A stretch of DNA of 64,000 bases, taken from NCBI RefSeq assembly GCF_003660395.1, contig NZ_QXQT01000003.1, positions 48,132 to 112,131 of the forward strand. The letters are read 5' to 3'. The position numbers and the translations under genes were made by a program. Position 1 is the stretch's first letter; each line of letters starts with the position of its first letter. The notes beneath the pieces are model-generated. The model was not told where the DNA came from. It saw nothing but the letters and a program-made list of their open reading frames with translations, and did no database searches. The DNA comes from Helicobacter vulpis (GTDB lineage: Bacteria; Campylobacterota; Campylobacteria; Campylobacterales; Helicobacteraceae). Positions 62,408 to 64,000 of this stretch are shown piece by piece.

Positions 62408-62488
62408 GATTGACTAATTGTACTAAAATCCCCTCATGCCCTATTTAGAATCTATAAGCGCGGCTCTTTGGCGCGTACGAGCCCTTTA

Positions 62489-63604
62489 ATGCCCTTTTTA
62501 GAGGCTGTGGCTAGCCTGCAGGCGCGCGCGCCTAAACTCATTAAAGACCGGGCTAAATTCAAGTTTGAAGAGTATCTGCGCGCCTTTAGCATTAGCGGGG
62601 TGAGCAAGATCAATCAGCTGGTGGCCACCCAAAGCGCGTTAGAGAAAGCCCTAGCCAAGGGCTTTAGCTTTGCCCAATTTCTCAAGGCTAACCCTAATTT
62701 TCTCCCCCAATTAGATAAAAAACGCACTGAGCGCATTTTTACGCACAATCTCATCTACGCCAACACGCGTGGGAAGATGTTACGCTATGAAAACGCTCCG
62801 CCCATTGCAGACTCTAGCAATGGGGATGGGTGGTACTTCGTATTTCATAGCCGGCATGATGATCGGGCACGGCATTTGGCTTACGATAGCATTTGTCTAC
62901 CCCGCAAGCATCCCTTTTGGAAAACCCACACCCCGCCCCTAGATTGGGGTTGTAGATGCCGCCTTTCTATGCACTCTAAAGAGGAGTTAAAGCGTTATAA
63001 CCGCCTCAATGACACGCATTACCAAATCACCCCCACGCCTCCCCCTAGCGTGCGCTCTGCTAAGGAGAAAAACGCTTTTGAGAGCGATGTCTACAAATTC
63101 TTACACAACTTTTTTAACGCCAAATTGCAAAGGTACGCGGGGAATAAAGAAGCTATGGCGCGTTTGGCAAGCGTGGTGCGTGTGTGTGAAGCCAAGAAAA
63201 TGCGCTTTAAAAAGTTGATAGAACTCTCTAAGAGCCCCGAACAGATTATAGACTTTGCCACCCTCAAGCCTGAGATTATGCAGGTGGTGGGGGCCCACAC
63301 CCCGCTGATTAAGCTACAAGGGGCGCAAATGAATAGCCACTTAGAAAAGCACAAGCATACGGATTTATTTGATTACTATTTGGCGCAAGACATTTTGCAA
63401 GAACCTTTATTGATAGCTAAAGATAAGGGGTTTAATGTGGCAATTGGCGTGAAATTCGGGCGTTGGTATAAAATTGCTATCAAAATTTTAAAGGGAGAGA
63501 ATTGGTTAAGTTCTTTAATGTGGACAAGCACTAAAGAAAAATTAGAGCGAAATCTGGGTAACAAAGAAAACATTCTTTATAAAGATCCCAAATTTGGGCT
63601 ATGA
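62489..63604 (+). CDS. Mu F-like head protein with C-terminal nuclease-toxin-like domain
   Basis: The first 190 residues are a Mu F/SPP1 gp7-type minor head protein: AFSISGVSKINQL, TNIIYxNTRG-like helix, then the family core SRHDDRARHLAYDS, HPFWKTHTPPLDWGCRCRL. The last 110 residues carry a second domain (NSHLEKHKHTDLFDYYLAQ, LQEPLLIAKDKG, RWYKIAIKILKGE) like the phage Barnase-EndoU-ColicinE5-RelE (PBECR) toxin-type nucleases often joined to Mu F proteins. ATG 62489 is used; the frame is open from TTG 62468. A 17-codon frame (62436-62489) ends in TAATG at the start and begins with MPYLES, like the protein's own MPFLEA. No portal or other head gene is visible. Confidence 0.75.
   Translation: MPFLEAVASLQARAPKLIKDRAKFKFEEYLRAFSISGVSKINQLVATQSALEKALAKGFSFAQFLKANPNFLPQLDKKRTERIFTHNLIYANTRGKMLRYENAPPIADSSNGDGWYFVFHSRHDDRARHLAYDSICLPRKHPFWKTHTPPLDWGCRCRLSMHSKEELKRYNRLNDTHYQITPTPPPSVRSAKEKNAFESDVYKFLHNFFNAKLQRYAGNKEAMARLASVVRVCEAKKMRFKKLIELSKSPEQIIDFATLKPEIMQVVGAHTPLIKLQGAQMNSHLEKHKHTDLFDYYLAQDILQEPLLIAKDKGFNVAIGVKFGRWYKIAIKILKGENWLSSLMWTSTKEKLERNLGNKENILYKDPKFGL
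63444..63523 (+). repeat. First copy of 80-bp toxin-tip repeat
   Basis: This 80-bp stretch encodes GVKFGRWYKIAIKILKG and the following ENWLSSLMW near the end of the Mu F-toxin protein. It is repeated at 63741-63820 with only about three differences. Confidence 0.9.
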
Positions 63605-63715
63605 CCCTGCCAGCAGGGAGGTAGCTAGGCACGCCCAACCTAGCACGAAATGCGCATTCGCGACCTCTAAGGCACATATGTCTATCCCCATCAAGCAGGG
63701 GAGTCATTCTAAGAC
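63605..63715. other. Non-coding linker between the toxin modules
   Basis: This 111-bp stretch has no gene, but small hairpins: CCCTGCCAGCAGGG at 63605-63618, and TCCCC paired with GGGGA near 63695. The word GGTAGCTAGG (63620-63629) occurs inverted at 63978-63987, bracketing the second module. CCAGCAGGG also recurs at 63936-63944. Confidence 0.4.
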
Positions 63716-63901
63716 ATGCGCCCTTTGGAAAAGGTTAAAATTGGCGTGAACTTAGGGCGGTGGTATAAAATTGCTATCAAAATTTTAAAGGGAGAGAATT
63801 GGTTAAGTTCTTTAATGTGGAGCAATGACCTTAAGAATATCAAGGACAATTTAGACAATAAAAAATTTCTTTACAGGAACCCTAATTTTAAATGGGAATA
63901 G
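63716..63901 (+). pseudogene. Orphan copy of the toxin C-terminal tip
   Basis: This 61-codon frame repeats the last part of the toxin domain: KIGVNLGRWYKIAIKILKG, then ENWLSSLMWSN, ending in a different tail (NIKDNLDNKKFLYRNPNF). It lacks the His-rich helix of the full domain, so it is unlikely to be active alone. It looks like an orphan tip left by recombination or available for exchange, as seen in contact-dependent toxin systems. There is no ribosome site before its ATG. Confidence 0.55.
63741..63820 (+). repeat. Second copy of 80-bp toxin-tip repeat
   Basis: The sequence is almost identical to 63444-63523 and in the same frame, 297 bases downstream. The sequences on either side of the two copies differ, so the 80 bases define a shared core. 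Confidence 0.9.
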
Positions 63902-64000
63902 ATGTACCACCCCGGGGGATTACTTCCTAAGAAGACCAGCAGGGCCTGACCCCCATTTGGGGTACCCCCGTGAGTATCCTAGCTACCAGCGAAGGCGCGT
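63902..64000. other. Palindrome-rich end of window
   Basis: About 100 bases with dense short palindromes (CCCCGGGG, CCCCCATTTGGGG, GGGTACCCCC). One frame on the plus strand stays open across it without an ATG (TTPGDYFLRRP and on), so a further module could begin here. The window ends before anything can be decided. Confidence 0.3.

Noticed and set aside
1..64000. CRISPR array, rRNA operon or insertion sequence
   Set aside because: No regularly spaced repeats, ribosomal RNA sequence or transposase with terminal repeats was seen.

Overview
This window is a stretch of a gastric, non-pylori Helicobacter chromosome. The gene content and local order match Helicobacter: HspA-type GroES with a His/Cys-rich tail, FlgR without a DNA-binding domain, LpxR, a giant VacA-like autotransporter, DUF1104 proteins, and the blocks PAP2-fliF-fliG-fliH-dxs, pnp-PRTase-lptD-RDD-purD, dgkA-gyrA-flgR and PP-loop protein-dnaG-groES-groEL. 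Several features point away from H. pylori: a periplasmic nitrate reductase locus, a glutarate/GABA catabolic operon, a split CetA/CetB-type energy-taxis receptor and a selenocysteine-containing selD. The base composition also looks richer in G+C than H. pylori, with many GCGC runs. Species is not determinable from sequence reading alone; the set suits the dog/cat gastric group.

Layout. 0-2 kb (minus): end of a SIMPL-like envelope protein and a CetA/CetB-like energy-taxis pair. 2.1-7.2 kb (minus): gabT-gabD-csiD-lhgO, which would convert 5-aminovalerate or glutarate to 2-oxoglutarate and GABA to succinate. 7.2-11.2 kb: Rep-type helicase, YceI and a Sel1-repeat protein. 11.1-16.3 kb (minus): napA-napG-napH, with a VapD-like/RNase H-like fusion gene where napB would be expected, behind a promoter with a perfect 11-bp palindrome. 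16.4-22.5 kb (plus): PAP2, fliF, fliG, fliH, dxs. 22.5-24.2 kb (minus): two metal-tail DUF1104 proteins, two tRNA-Leu genes and atpE. 24.3-31.2 kb (minus): pnp, PRTase, lptD, RDD protein, a frameshifted purD and a candidate 6S RNA. 31.2-34.8 kb (minus): RqcH/NFACT, recN, nadK. 34.9-42.5 kb (minus): a 2539-residue VacA-family autotransporter. 42.7-54.2 kb (mostly plus): VirB11-like ATPase, aspartate aminotransferase (minus), lpxR, a membrane-anchored unknown, dgkA, gyrA, a secreted unknown, flgR, aldo/keto reductase, cysK, cysE and selD. 54.2-58.3 kb (minus): two conserved unknowns, a PP-loop protein and dnaG. 58.4-60.6 kb (plus): groES-groEL behind a CIRCE-like operator. 60.6-64 kb: accessory island with an adenine methyltransferase and candidate GIY-YIG endonuclease, a small gene with a C10 tract, and a Mu F-like head protein carrying a nuclease-toxin-like C-terminus, followed by a second partial copy of that toxin tip.

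Recurring theme: long G/C homopolymers fall inside genes (lhgO G9 and G8, selD G8 out of frame, gyrA G9, a small gene C10). These fit slipped-strand phase variation, but homopolymer sequencing error is the competing explanation for the out-of-frame case. The most unusual items are the VapD-RNase H fusion inside the nap operon, the Mu F-toxin gene with an orphan tip, the Sec-containing and frame-broken selD, and the 6S-like RNA upstream of purD.
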